From the NCBI GenBank assembly GCA_021780905.1, contig JAJXXW010000086.1, forward strand, positions 16,700 to 80,699: 64,000 bases of DNA, in the 5' to 3' direction. The DNA comes from a bacterium. GTDB taxonomy: Bacteria > Verrucomicrobiota > Verrucomicrobiia > Limisphaerales > UBA11358. The notes below the pieces were generated by a model. The model ran no database searches. It was not told where the DNA came from and was given only the letters and a program-made list of their open reading frames with translations. The first letter of the stretch is position 1, and each line of letters opens with the position of its first letter. Position numbers and translations under genes: made by a program. This document shows, piece by piece, positions 8,667 to 17,510 of this stretch.

Positions 8667-9833
8667 TTGAAAACACTTCCGAAATATCTGGTTGGCCAGG
8701 TGCTCGCCGCGCTGCTGCTCACGGTGGCGGTCTTCACCGCCGTGCTGCTAATCGGGAACGCGCTGCGCGAAATCCTCACGCTGCTCGCCAGCGCGCACGT
8801 CAGTCCGCTGCTGATCGCGAAGGCGGTGCTCTACCTGATTCCCTTCGTCTGGGTCTTTGCGTTGCCGATGGGGATGCTGACGGCCACGCTGCTGGTTTTT
8901 GGCCGGTTCAGCGCCGACCAGGAACTGACCGCCGCGCGCGCCAGCGGCGTCAGTCTTGTGTCGCTCGTCATGCCGGTGCTGCTGTTGAGCCTGTTCTGTT
9001 CTTCGTTGAGCGCGTGGTTCAACCTGGACCTGGGTCCGCGCTGCCGGGTGGCCTATCTTGGTCTGATCCAGGAGGTCAAGCAGGACCTGGTGAACGCGCA
9101 ACTGCCGGCGGGCCGCTTCATCAAGGATTTCAAGGGCTACATTTTTTTTGTGGAGAAAAATGACGCCGGCCAGCTGAAGAACGTGATGATTTATGTGGTT
9201 GAAAATGAAACCAACGTGGACACGACCATACGCGCGCCCCGGGGCGAAATCAGGGCGGACCGGGCGAACCAGCAGTTGGTTCTCGATTTGTATGACGCAC
9301 AGACCATCTCCCTCGGCGCGCACGGCAATAATGTCGTGCTGGGCACGATTGCGCATTATCCTTTTATCTTGAGCCTGACCAACGGGAGCAGCAGCGTGAG
9401 CAAGCCCAACGTGAACGACATGACATTTCTGCAACTGCGGCAGGAACTGCATGATCTGGAAAATTTGCACGTTCCTCCCGGCACCAATTCGCCGGCGGCG
9501 TTGAAGGCGCAACTGGCCGCCCTGCGCCGGCAGCAGCAGGATTTCACCGAGCCGGTGCGCGTGGCGATGAACCGCGAGGTGGCGTTCTCGTTCGCATGTT
9601 TCGGCTTCACGCTGGTCGGCATCCCGCTTGGCATCCGCGTGCATCGCCGCGAGACGAACATCGGCATCGCCCTGGCGCTGATGCTGGTGGTGGTCTATTA
9701 CGCCTTCATCATGCTGGGCCAGTCGCTGTCGTCGCGCCCGGAATTTTATCCGCACCTGATTTTGTGGGTGCCGAATTTCCTCTTCCAGGCCTTCGGTGCG
9801 GTGCTGCTCTGGCGGGCGAACAAGGGAATCTGA
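8667..9833 (+). CDS. LptF/LptG-family lipopolysaccharide export permease
   Basis: From a TTG start at 8667 the protein has 388 residues beginning LKTLPKYLVGQVLAALLL. It shows the YjgP/YjgQ architecture: membrane helices near residues 10-110, a periplasmic beta-jellyroll of about 190 residues, and further helices at the C terminus (ending LFQAFGAVLLWRANKG). LptF and LptG pull LPS from the inner membrane together with the LptB ATPase. Only one such permease is present here; the usual partner gene is not adjacent. No ATG fits: the open frame upstream to 8424 is low in hydrophobic residues and overlaps the OB-fold gene, so the TTG is chosen because it directly precedes the conserved N-terminal helix. 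Whether it is F or G cannot be decided. Confidence 0.85.
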   Translation: MKTLPKYLVGQVLAALLLTVAVFTAVLLIGNALREILTLLASAHVSPLLIAKAVLYLIPFVWVFALPMGMLTATLLVFGRFSADQELTAARASGVSLVSLVMPVLLLSLFCSSLSAWFNLDLGPRCRVAYLGLIQEVKQDLVNAQLPAGRFIKDFKGYIFFVEKNDAGQLKNVMIYVVENETNVDTTIRAPRGEIRADRANQQLVLDLYDAQTISLGAHGNNVVLGTIAHYPFILSLTNGSSSVSKPNVNDMTFLQLRQELHDLENLHVPPGTNSPAALKAQLAALRRQQQDFTEPVRVAMNREVAFSFACFGFTLVGIPLGIRVHRRETNIGIALALMLVVVYYAFIMLGQSLSSRPEFYPHLILWVPNFLFQAFGAVLLWRANKGI

Positions 9834-9901
9834 AGCCAAGGCGGAAGGGGGAATGCGGAAACACCGTGGGCGGAGCTTTCCGACTTCTGCATTTTACCTT
9901 C

Positions 9902-10705
9902 TTACTTCTGCCTTCTCCGAAACACTTTTCCCATGTCCGCCTGGTCGGTCGGCTTGACGAGGATTTCGTCAATGTTCACATGCGGCGGACGGCTGGCGAC
10001 CCAGACGATGATTTCCGCGATGTCGTCGGCCGTGAGCGGGTTGATGCCGGCATAAACCGCGTCCGCTTTTTCCCGGTCGCCCTTGAAACGCACGTTGGAA
10101 AATTCCGTCTGGGCGAGGCCGGGATCAATGGTGCCCACGCGGATGCCGGTGCCGAACAACTCGTGGCGCAGCGCGCGGGTGATGGCAAGTTCGCCGGATT
10201 TCGCCGCGCAATAGGCCGCCGCACCCGCATAGGCCGACCGTCCGGCGATGGAGCCGATGTTGATGATGCTGGCACCGACGTCGTGCGGCAGCAGCGGCAG
10301 CGCCGCGCGCGTGACCCGCAGCAGGCCGAGGACGTTGGTTTGGAACGTCGTTTCCCAGTCCGCGTCCTGGGCGGCGGCCACCGGGTCGAGACCGTGCGCC
10401 CCGCCGGCATTGTTGACGAGGACGTGGAGATTGGCGGAGGACGATTTGCGGTTGGTGAGTTGCGCTTTGGCCCACGCCATGAATTTTTCCACGCTCGCGG
10501 TCTGGGCCACATCCAGTTCGTGAAAGAGCGCGGCGGCGGCGCCGGATTTTTCGGCCGCCGACGCGACCTTTTCCAACCGGTCCGTGCGCCGGGCACCCAG
10601 CAGCAATTTTGCGCCGTGCGCGGCAAATGCCGTTGCTGCCGCCGCGCCGAAACCGCTGGACGCGCCGGTGATCAGCACCCACTGGTTTTTCAAGGGAGAT
10701 TTCAT
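9902..10705 (-). CDS. Short-chain dehydrogenase/reductase (SDR)
   Basis: The 267-aa protein begins MKSPLKNQWVLITGASSGFG, carrying the classical SDR nucleotide motif TGxxxGxG. It also has NNAG (residue about 90), the catalytic serine in IGSIAG and the YxxxK pair (YCAAK). The arginines after the second beta strand (GARRTDRLEK) favour NADPH over NADH. The overall pattern is that of the YdfG-like 3-hydroxy-acid dehydrogenase group. An ATG at 10705 was preferred to an upstream in-frame start that adds 19 residues before the conserved strand. The substrate cannot be deduced. The gene is convergent with the LPS permease and divergent from the GAF gene, so it is probably monocistronic. Confidence 0.9.
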   Translation of the reverse strand: MKSPLKNQWVLITGASSGFGAAAATAFAAHGAKLLLGARRTDRLEKVASAAEKSGAAAALFHELDVAQTASVEKFMAWAKAQLTNRKSSSANLHVLVNNAGGAHGLDPVAAAQDADWETTFQTNVLGLLRVTRAALPLLPHDVGASIINIGSIAGRSAYAGAAAYCAAKSGELAITRALRHELFGTGIRVGTIDPGLAQTEFSNVRFKGDREKADAVYAGINPLTADDIAEIIVWVASRPPHVNIDEILVKPTDQADMGKVFRRRQK

Positions 10706-10869
10706 GTCGTTTAATTTTTTTCTTGCGCCATCATCCGGCGGTTCGAAAAATTTGTCGAACACAAATTCCGCGCCGCTCGGCGGCGGAATGATTTTGTATC
10801 GCCACGCGGCGGGGAATTGATATGATTGGCCTTGAGATTGAGCCGGCCGACTTTTGAACCGTCATTAAA

Positions 10870-11388
10870 ATGAGAGCGCCCAAGCCGAAAAACGAAGTCC
10901 AGCGCATCAAGATCCTCTGGCAATACGACGTGCTGGACACGCTGCCGGAAGCGATGTTTGACGAACTGACCCGGCTGGCCGCGCTGCTTTGCGATGCGCC
11001 CATCGCCCTGATCTCGCTCGTGGACGAGGATCGTCAGTGGTTCAAATCCAAGGTGGGTGTGAGTCTTGGGGAAACGAGCCGCGACGTTTCCATGTGCGCG
11101 CACGCCATTTTGAAGAAGAAACTGTTCGTCGTTCCAGACGCGACGAAAGACCGGCGGTTCAAGGACAATCCGCTGGTGGTTTCCAGCCCGAAAATCCGCT
11201 TCTACGCCGGGGCGCCGCTGATTGCGCCGGGTGGCCACGCGCTGGGCACGCTGTGTGTCATAGACACGAAACCGCGCCAGTTGACGTCGAGCCAGAAGGA
11301 GGCGTTGGCACTGCTGTCCCGGCACGTTATGACGCTGCTCGAACATCGCCGGCGGACGCAGCCCGCCGCCGGTCGGGCGAAAAAATAA
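10870..11388 (+). CDS. Stand-alone GAF-domain protein
   Basis: The 172-aa protein is almost entirely one GAF domain. Family landmarks are the N-terminal YDVLDTLPEAMFDELTRLAA, then IALISLVDEDRQWFKSKVG, CAHAIL, VVPDATKDRRFKDNPLV and IRFYAGAPLI, followed by LGTLCVID. This subgroup of GAF domains usually sits at the N terminus of sensor kinases or diguanylate cyclases, where it binds small ligands. Here no output domain follows, only a basic tail. It may act as a free sensory subunit, or it may be a relic of a larger protein. It is encoded alone between the SDR gene and the CNNM genes. Confidence 0.85.
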   Translation: MRAPKPKNEVQRIKILWQYDVLDTLPEAMFDELTRLAALLCDAPIALISLVDEDRQWFKSKVGVSLGETSRDVSMCAHAILKKKLFVVPDATKDRRFKDNPLVVSSPKIRFYAGAPLIAPGGHALGTLCVIDTKPRQLTSSQKEALALLSRHVMTLLEHRRRTQPAAGRAKK

Positions 11389-11464
11389 CGCCGGCCCCGA
11401 AGCCGTTCGCCCGCTGCCTGCAATTCGCCTTTTCCATCCGGGCGTTTCCGATTAGCCTGTCCGC

Positions 11465-12685
11465 GTGGAAACGGCGATGCTTTTGGCGGTCTTCGGGTTC
11501 GCGGGCGCGAGTTTCTTCTTCGCGCTGGCGGAGACCTCCCTGTTTTCCCTGAGCAAATGGCAGGTGGCGCAACTGGCCAAAAGAAATTCCGGCGCGGGCA
11601 GGATTGTTTCGCAACTGCTCGAACGCCCGCAGGATTTGCAGGCCACGCTCGCGCTCGGCAACACCTTCGCCAACGCCGCCATCCTGGCCGCCGCGCTCCG
11701 CGTGGTGTTTGATGCGCGCTGGGGTTTCGGCCTGACGCTGCTCGCGCTGGCGGCGGCGGTGCTGATCGTCGGCGAGGTGCTGCCCAAGACGCTGGCGGTG
11801 CGGGCACCGGAGCGCTGGGCGTTGCGCGTGGCGTGGCCGATGCTGGTAATCCGCCGCGTCAGCAAGCCGTTTTATCGCGCCGCGCAATGGACGAACGCCG
11901 CCATTCTCAAGCAGGCCGCCGCCGCCGCCGCGCCGCCCGCCGCCGTGACGGAGGCGGAATATCAGGAACTCCTCGAACTCGCGTGGCAGCAGGGCACGCT
12001 GGAAGAGTCTGAACGCGAAATCATTCTGCAAATCATCGGCCTCGACCGCCGCACAGCGCGCGATGTGATGCGCCCGCGCGCCGGCATGATCTGTATTTCC
12101 GACGACGCCACGGTGGCCGAAATGCTGGCGGTCGCGCGGAAACACAAGCACCGCCGCCTGCCGATCTACGACGAAACACCGGACACCATCGTCGGCATCC
12201 TGAACACGCGCTCGCTGCTGCTGGATCCGAAAATTGACCTGGCCGAGGCGGTCGAATTTCCGTCGTTCGTGCCGGAGTCCATGAATTTGCTCCAGTTGTT
12301 TCGCGCGCTGCAAAAGCAGCAGCGCGGCCTGGCGATTGTGCTGGATGAATTTGGCAGCGCCGCCGGCCTGGTGACGATGGAGGATATTCTCGGCAGTATT
12401 GTCGGGAAAATCCGCAGGGCGGCGAAGCCGCAGGGTTTTGTGCTGGAAAAACTCGCGGCCGGCCGCTGGCGGGTGAACGGCACGATGCGGCTGGAGGATT
12501 TCCGCCGCGAATTTCCGCCGCTGCCCCAGGTCGGCGAGGTTGAGACGATGGGCGGCCTGCTGACGCATCTGCTCGGCGTGGTGCCGGCGGCGGGCGAAAC
12601 CGCGACGTTCGCCGGACTGAAATTCACCGCGCAGGTCGTGGATGAGCGCCGGGTGCGCGAACTGCTGGTGGAGCAATGGCAATGA
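11465..12685 (+). CDS. CNNM/CorC-type membrane protein with CBS pair, first of three
   Basis: The 406-aa protein has an N-terminal CNNM (DUF21) membrane domain of about 150 residues (FFALAETSLFSLSKWQV and LTLLALAAAVLIVGEVLPKTLA), a CBS pair (residues about 190-310, RDVMRPRAGMICI and VLDEFGSAAGLVTMEDILGSIVG) and a C-terminal CorC/HlyC domain. This family is linked to Mg2+ and Co2+ efflux and metal homeostasis; 'haemolysin' labels are historical. Translation starts at GTG 11465 or at an in-frame ATG 12 bases later. Two further paralogues follow directly. An operon is likely, although a 115-bp gap separates this gene from the second. Confidence 0.9.
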   Translation: METAMLLAVFGFAGASFFFALAETSLFSLSKWQVAQLAKRNSGAGRIVSQLLERPQDLQATLALGNTFANAAILAAALRVVFDARWGFGLTLLALAAAVLIVGEVLPKTLAVRAPERWALRVAWPMLVIRRVSKPFYRAAQWTNAAILKQAAAAAAPPAAVTEAEYQELLELAWQQGTLEESEREIILQIIGLDRRTARDVMRPRAGMICISDDATVAEMLAVARKHKHRRLPIYDETPDTIVGILNTRSLLLDPKIDLAEAVEFPSFVPESMNLLQLFRALQKQQRGLAIVLDEFGSAAGLVTMEDILGSIVGKIRRAAKPQGFVLEKLAAGRWRVNGTMRLEDFRREFPPLPQVGEVETMGGLLTHLLGVVPAAGETATFAGLKFTAQVVDERRVRELLVEQWQ

Positions 12686-12800
12686 CGAAAAATCCAACAT
12701 CCAACCTCCAACGCCCAACTTCCAACTGGCGGGTGCCCTGCGGGCTGGAACGGTCGGCGTTGAAGGTTCATGGTTCGATGTTTTCCGGCCCTCCAAAAAA

Positions 12801-13790
12801 ATGACCGGCCAGATCATCACATTTTTGGGTTTGACGCTGTGCCTGCTGTTGTCGTTTTTGCTGTCGGGCATGGAGGCCGGCGTGTTTGCGCTGAACCGGC
12901 TGCGCGTGCGCCGGCTGGCGCGCACCGGCAACGCCCAGGCGCAACGGCTCAACGGTTTCCTGGAAAAACCGGAAAAATTCCTCTGGACGATCCTGGTCGG
13001 CAACACGCTGGTGAACTTTCTCGTCCTCGGCTGGGTGATCGCGATGCTGCATGAGTGGCTGCCCGGGCGCACCACCGTGAACATCGCGGTGTTCGCCGTC
13101 ATCGTCTTTGGGTTCTATTCGTTTTTTGATTTGCTGCCGAAGATGTTGTTTCGGGCGTATCCCAACCGCCTGTGCCTAGCGTCGGCAAATGGATTTCGCC
13201 TCGTCTATCTGGCGCTGCGGCCGGTGGTGTTTGTGGTCGAGGGCGTCTCGCAATCCGTCCTGCGCTGGCGCGGCGCGCGGGCGTTCACCGGCCGGCTCTT
13301 CGGCAACCGCGAGGAGATGCGCGCGGTCATGGCGGAAGCCGCCTCGGCGCTCACCCCGGACGAGCACGCGATGGTCAACCGGATTTTGGACCTGCAGCAT
13401 TTCACCGTCGCGCAGATCACGACGCCGCTGGCCCGGACCGTTGCGATCGAAACGACGATGCCGTTGCCCGCCGCCGTGAGGCTCGCGCAGGGAAAAAATC
13501 TTTCACGGCTGCCGGTCTGGGAAATGCGCGACGACCGGCGGCGCCTGGCCGGCATTCTCGACGTCAGTGCGTTGTTGTATCTTGAGTCATGGGACGCCGG
13601 GAAAACTGCCGGTGCTTTCATGTCGCCCGCGCTGTTTTTGGACCCCGGCACGCGGCTGGAAATCGCGCTGCGGCGGATGCAGCGCGCGGGCCAGCGGCTG
13701 GCCATCGTGCTCGCGCGCGACGGCCGGGAGACCGGCGTCGTGGCGCTGGAAGATATTTTGAAACTCATGTTTGGCGAGGTGAAACTGTGA
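12801..13790 (+). CDS. CNNM/CBS membrane protein lacking the CorC C-terminal domain, second of three
   Basis: From ATG 12801 the protein has 329 residues: a CNNM membrane domain (LCLLLSFLLSGMEAGVFALNRLRVRRLARTG is the first conserved block, of which LSGMEAGVFALN is diagnostic) followed by a CBS pair ending MFGEVKL. The CorC/HlyC domain present in both neighbours is missing and the stop comes directly after the CBS pair. The CBS region is also divergent. The reading frame is intact and overlaps the next start by 4 bp (GTGA), so this is a functional short form and not a broken gene. It could form mixed oligomers with the flanking paralogues; that is inference. Confidence 0.85.
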   Translation: MTGQIITFLGLTLCLLLSFLLSGMEAGVFALNRLRVRRLARTGNAQAQRLNGFLEKPEKFLWTILVGNTLVNFLVLGWVIAMLHEWLPGRTTVNIAVFAVIVFGFYSFFDLLPKMLFRAYPNRLCLASANGFRLVYLALRPVVFVVEGVSQSVLRWRGARAFTGRLFGNREEMRAVMAEAASALTPDEHAMVNRILDLQHFTVAQITTPLARTVAIETTMPLPAAVRLAQGKNLSRLPVWEMRDDRRRLAGILDVSALLYLESWDAGKTAGAFMSPALFLDPGTRLEIALRRMQRAGQRLAIVLARDGRETGVVALEDILKLMFGEVKL

Positions 13791-15088
13791 ACTGGAACAC
13801 GGCCATGGATGATGCCTTCAAGCTGCTGGCCGTGGTGCTGCTGGTGCTGTTCAACGCCTTTTTCGTGGCGGCGGAACTGGCGCTGGTGCGCATCCGCGAT
13901 TCCCAGCTCGCGCCGTTGGCGGGGCAGGGGAACCGCCGTGCGCGCACGGCGCGGCACATCATCGCGCACCTTGACTCCTACATCAGTGCGACGCAGTTTG
14001 GCATCACGCTCGCCAGCATGGCGCTGGGCGTTTTGGTGGAGCCGGTTTTCCGCGCGCTGCTGGAGCCGGTTTTCTCGCTGGTGAAAATCTTCAATGAAAA
14101 CACGCGCAACACCCTCGCCATTGCGCTGGGCTTTTTCGTGAACTGCTACCTGCTCATCATCGCGGGCGAACTGGTGCCAAAGGCCATCGCCATCCGCCGC
14201 ACGCTGCCAACGTCGCTGTGGGTGGCGACGCCGCTGCACTGGTTTTACCGCCTTTCCTTTCCGTTCATCTGGGGGCTGCACCGCTCGTCGCAGGGGGTGT
14301 TGCGCTGGGTTGGTTTTGCCGGCGGCGCAATGCACGACCGCCACTCGGAAGAAGAATTGCGCGTGGTGCTGGCGGCGGCGCAGGGTTCCGCCGAGCGGCG
14401 CAACCTGATTTTGAACGCGCTCGATCTGCGCCACCGCACCGCGCGCGAGGTGATGCGCCCGCGCAACGAGATCACCGCCTTTAACACCGCCGACTCCCTG
14501 GCGGACTGCGTGGCGCTCGCGGAGAAGACGCGCTACTCGCGCTTTCCCGTCTGCCCAAACGGCGATCTCGACCTGACGCTGGGCGTGGTTCACATCAAGG
14601 ATATGTATGCGTTGCGGGAGCGGGCGAAGACGGCGGCGGAACTCCTGCCGCTGGCGCGGCCGCTGTTTTATATTCCCGAGACCGCCGCGCTGGACCAATT
14701 GCTGCGGCGTTTTCTGGAGCGCAAAGCGCATTTCGCCATTGTTGTGGACGAGTTTGGCGGCACGGTCGGCATCGTCACCCTTGAAAATGTCATCGAAGCG
14801 CTGGTCGGCCAGATTCAGGACGAATTCGACACGGAAAATTCGGAGTTGGTCCGGCTGGGGGAAAATGTGTGGGAAACCGCCGGCACGCTGGCGCTGCACG
14901 AGCTGGAAAAAATCATCGGCCCCGTGCCGCACGGCGAAAACACCACGACGGCCAGCGGCTGGATCACCGAAAAACTCGGCGGTTTTCCCAAGTCCGGCGA
15001 TGTCGTGAACGTCGGCGATTTTGAACTGTGTGTCGAGGCGATGGACGGCCCGCGCGCGGCCAAGTTGAAAGTCTCCCGGAAAAATTGA
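13787..15088 (+). CDS. CNNM/CorC-type membrane protein with CBS pair, third of three
   Basis: The 433-aa protein starts at GTG 13787, which overlaps the previous stop; GAGG at 13776-13779 is a well-placed ribosome binding site. Domains in order are CNNM (FNAFFVAAELALVRIRDSQL, then TQFGITLASMALG and LVPKAIAIRRTLP), a CBS pair (REVMRPRNEITAF and FAIVVDEFGGTVGIVTLENV) and a C-terminal CorC/HlyC domain. It is the most canonical of the three paralogues and matches typical full-length family members. An antisense frame of 667 codons over this gene is a GC-bias shadow. Confidence 0.9.
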   Translation: MNWNTAMDDAFKLLAVVLLVLFNAFFVAAELALVRIRDSQLAPLAGQGNRRARTARHIIAHLDSYISATQFGITLASMALGVLVEPVFRALLEPVFSLVKIFNENTRNTLAIALGFFVNCYLLIIAGELVPKAIAIRRTLPTSLWVATPLHWFYRLSFPFIWGLHRSSQGVLRWVGFAGGAMHDRHSEEELRVVLAAAQGSAERRNLILNALDLRHRTAREVMRPRNEITAFNTADSLADCVALAEKTRYSRFPVCPNGDLDLTLGVVHIKDMYALRERAKTAAELLPLARPLFYIPETAALDQLLRRFLERKAHFAIVVDEFGGTVGIVTLENVIEALVGQIQDEFDTENSELVRLGENVWETAGTLALHELEKIIGPVPHGENTTTASGWITEKLGGFPKSGDVVNVGDFELCVEAMDGPRAAKLKVSRKN

Positions 15089-15089
15089 T

Positions 15090-15932
15090 TCACCACTTCG
15101 CGCCGCGCCACGAAAAAAATGACGCGGCACCCGCCAGCACCCCGTTGACTGCCACCGCCGCCCACTGGCCGGCCTGCGCGTCGGCAACCGAAAATAGCAC
15201 GATGGCACCCAGCCACAATGCCAGCGGGCTGAAGTCCGGCGTGCTGGGATTGCCCGGCTGCTTGCGGATGAGGTAAGGCATGATGAAGGCGAGAATCAGC
15301 AGCGAGACGAAAGTCCACCCCAGGAAACTCAGCGGCGACGCTCCGTGCCAGGTCAGCGCGATTTTTGTCGGCTGCCACAGCCACAAATGTTTCAGCCGGG
15401 CGAACGGTTCGAGCGCAAAATCAAATACCAGGGCCAGCACCGCCGTCAGGCCCATCAACAAAAATCCGTAGTTCTTGACCCGCCGCCACGGCCGCAGCAC
15501 CAGCCGCGCGACGCCGCGGGAGTTGAACAGGGCGACGATCCACAACAATCCGACGGTCCAGGGCACTGTGTTGAACAGTTGCGGGCCGCTCGTCGTGCCA
15601 AACGACAACGGGCCGAAGGGCAGGCCGGTGCGTGCGCTCAAGCCGTGCGCGGCTCCACCAATGAGCGCCGTGATGAAGGCGGCGAACAACACGCTTTGCA
15701 GCGGCAACTGGCGGGCAAGGGCGCTGATGGAGCCGGCGGCCGCCAGCACGAGCAGCAGCGCATCGAGGTTGGTGGTCGTGTCGGGCCGATTGAACGCGGT
15801 GGCGGCTGCCAGTGCCAGCGTGAAGGTCAAAATCAGGAGATGCAGCCAGCCCCAATTCTTCAAGGCGGTTCCACAGGTCGTTCGTCGGGCTGCGGCCGGG
15901 GCCGGCTGCGTTTTAGAAAAGTCTGACGGCAT
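15090..15932 (-). CDS. Carotenoid-biosynthesis-like (CruF/DUF422-type) membrane protein
   Basis: The 280-residue protein has six to seven hydrophobic segments. The central block SARTGLPFGPLSF, then GPQLFNTVPWTVGLLWIVAL, and the later DFALEPFARLKHLWLW resemble the PFG...GP.LF..P and D.A.EP.A...W.W pattern of the CruF (DUF422) family. CruF adds water to the terminal double bond of carotenoids. No other carotenoid gene is adjacent, so substrate and pathway are inferred from family resemblance only. A GTG at 15953 would add seven residues; ATG 15932 was preferred. The gene converges with the CNNM run, with one base between the two stops. Confidence 0.6.
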   Translation of the reverse strand: MPSDFSKTQPAPAAARRTTCGTALKNWGWLHLLILTFTLALAAATAFNRPDTTTNLDALLLVLAAAGSISALARQLPLQSVLFAAFITALIGGAAHGLSARTGLPFGPLSFGTTSGPQLFNTVPWTVGLLWIVALFNSRGVARLVLRPWRRVKNYGFLLMGLTAVLALVFDFALEPFARLKHLWLWQPTKIALTWHGASPLSFLGWTFVSLLILAFIMPYLIRKQPGNPSTPDFSPLALWLGAIVLFSVADAQAGQWAAVAVNGVLAGAASFFSWRGAKW

Positions 15933-16017
15933 AAAATCGTCCAACGCTCTCACACTCCGGGGTTTTGGTCAATCGTTTCGGCTTGTTTGCCGGCCGGTTT
16001 GTCGGCTAATTATTGCC

Positions 16018-16992
16018 ATGCCGAGTTGCCCTCATGCCCAGGCCGAAACGGATGTCATGTTTTCCGCGCTGGATTACATCAGCGGCGAGACGTTTCAAGT
16101 GGTGCGTTGCCGCCGGTGCGGGCAGGTGGTCACCGCGCCGGTGCCGGCGGACATCGGCAAATACTATCCCGCCGGTTACTACGGCGACACGCTGGGCCGG
16201 CGGTTTCCGGCGGTCATCGAGTGGGTGCAGGAAATGCTTTGTGTCTGGCGCTCGCGCCAGGTGCTCCGCCGGTTGCGGCGAACCCATGCGCGGGTGCTCG
16301 ATGTGGGCTGCGGGCGCGGCCTGCTGCTGCGGGCCTTTCAGCAGGCCGGTTGCGAGGTGACCGGCACCGAATTTTCCGATGGCGCGTGCCGGTTCGCGCG
16401 CGAAATCCTGAAGTTGCCGGTGCGGGTCGGATTGTTGCCGGATTTGAATTTTCCGGACAACAGCTTTGACGTCGTCGTGATGTGGCACGTCCTCGAACAC
16501 GTTTCCGACCCGCGCCCGATGGTGGCCGAGGTGGCCCGCATTCTGCGGCCTGGCGGCCTGTTTCTGGTCGCCGTGCCCAACTTTGGCAGCCCGGAAGCGC
16601 AACTGACCCGGGCCGGCTGGTTTCATCTGGACTGTCCCCGCCACCTGTCGCACCACACGCGCGCATCGCTGTCGCAGATTTTGCGCGAAGCCGGCTTGAC
16701 ACCGTCGTGGTTCAGTTCGCTGGCGCCGGAATACGACAGTTTCAGCTGCGTCCAGTCCCTGCTGAACTGGCTCGGCTTGCGGCCCAATCTCCTCTACAAC
16801 TTGCTGCGCGGCCAGAGCGCCAAGGTCATTGACGGGAAAAGCCAAACCGGTTCGGTCATCGTCACCGTGCTGCTCACGCCGCTGCTGGGGCTGTTCAGCC
16901 TGCCGGCCACGCTGCTGCTGGCGTTGGTGGGGCTGGGCGCGACCCTCACCATCACGGCCGTAAAAAAAACTCCGCCGCCGGAATTGCCTTGA
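16018..16992 (+). CDS. SAM-dependent class I methyltransferase with C-terminal membrane helices
   Basis: From ATG 16018 the protein has 324 residues. It begins with a CRRCG zinc-finger-like pair and then the SAM-binding motif I RVLDVGCGRGLLL, motif II around VTGTEFSD, DVVVMWHVLEHV (motif IV) and ILRPGGLFLVAVPNF. After about residue 270 two hydrophobic stretches (VIVTVLLTPLLGLFSLPATL and LALVGLGATLTITAV) indicate membrane anchoring. This Methyltransf_23-type architecture is common for enzymes modifying surface polysaccharide or lipid intermediates. The substrate cannot be read from the sequence. An open frame extends upstream to 15475 but runs antisense over the CruF-like gene and lacks conserved blocks. 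Confidence 0.85.
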   Translation: MPSCPHAQAETDVMFSALDYISGETFQVVRCRRCGQVVTAPVPADIGKYYPAGYYGDTLGRRFPAVIEWVQEMLCVWRSRQVLRRLRRTHARVLDVGCGRGLLLRAFQQAGCEVTGTEFSDGACRFAREILKLPVRVGLLPDLNFPDNSFDVVVMWHVLEHVSDPRPMVAEVARILRPGGLFLVAVPNFGSPEAQLTRAGWFHLDCPRHLSHHTRASLSQILREAGLTPSWFSSLAPEYDSFSCVQSLLNWLGLRPNLLYNLLRGQSAKVIDGKSQTGSVIVTVLLTPLLGLFSLPATLLLALVGLGATLTITAVKKTPPPELP

Positions 16993-17023
16993 GCGGCGGC
17001 GCGGGATTTGCTCTGCTCGCACC

Positions 17024-17476
17024 ATGACGCTGGACGAATTGTGCAAAAAAATCAAAAATTGTGCCGGGTGGATGAACGCCCGCTACGGCGGCATCGTGTT
17101 CGACGAATGGGCGGTCGTATCGCTCGCAGAAAACAAGGCGCGCGTGTTGTTCTACACCGGCCCGCGCAACGACGAGTTCCTGCAAAACTTCGTGGAGGAC
17201 CTCGGCCCGCTGCGCGCGGAACTGACCAGCGCGAATTACGGCACGGGCGATTTTGAATTTTCCCGGAACGCCTGCGGCACGCGCATCGAGTCCTTTCTCG
17301 TCGTGGGCGCGGGCCTTTTTCTGGTCTGCAACAACACGCAGTCGTCCATGGACGCCATCGCCAAAAACCCGCGCTGGCTTGAGGCGCAGGTTCCGTTCGT
17401 GGAACTCGCCGAGGCCGTCCGCGCGAACCCGCTCGCGATTTCTTGGGACCCGAAGGCGTTCCCCCCAAAAAAATGA
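17024..17476 (+). CDS. Conserved-looking hypothetical cytosolic protein, 150 aa
   Basis: I do not recognise a named family. The protein has alternating hydrophobic strands and helices (RYGGIVFDEWAVVSL, RVLFYTGPRNDEFLQNF, ESFLVVGAGLFLVCNN) that could fit a roadblock/profilin-like fold, and it has neither signal peptide nor membrane segment. Codon usage matches its GC-rich neighbours, the ATG is 32 bases after the methyltransferase stop, and a small lipoprotein gene follows 34 bp downstream on the same strand. It may be co-transcribed with them. No catalytic motif is apparent. Confidence 0.65.
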   Translation: MTLDELCKKIKNCAGWMNARYGGIVFDEWAVVSLAENKARVLFYTGPRNDEFLQNFVEDLGPLRAELTSANYGTGDFEFSRNACGTRIESFLVVGAGLFLVCNNTQSSMDAIAKNPRWLEAQVPFVELAEAVRANPLAISWDPKAFPPKK

Positions 17477-17510
17477 AACATTTTCGGCGCGGCGGCGTCT
17501 AATGCCGCGT

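Noticed and set aside
9596..10714. 372-codon plus-strand frame over the SDR gene
   Set aside because: It runs antisense through a clear SDR and begins inside the LPS permease gene; composition is that of a shadow.
13205..15208. 667-codon antisense frame over two CNNM genes
   Set aside because: No signal, domain or ribosome binding site; produced by high GC at third codon positions.
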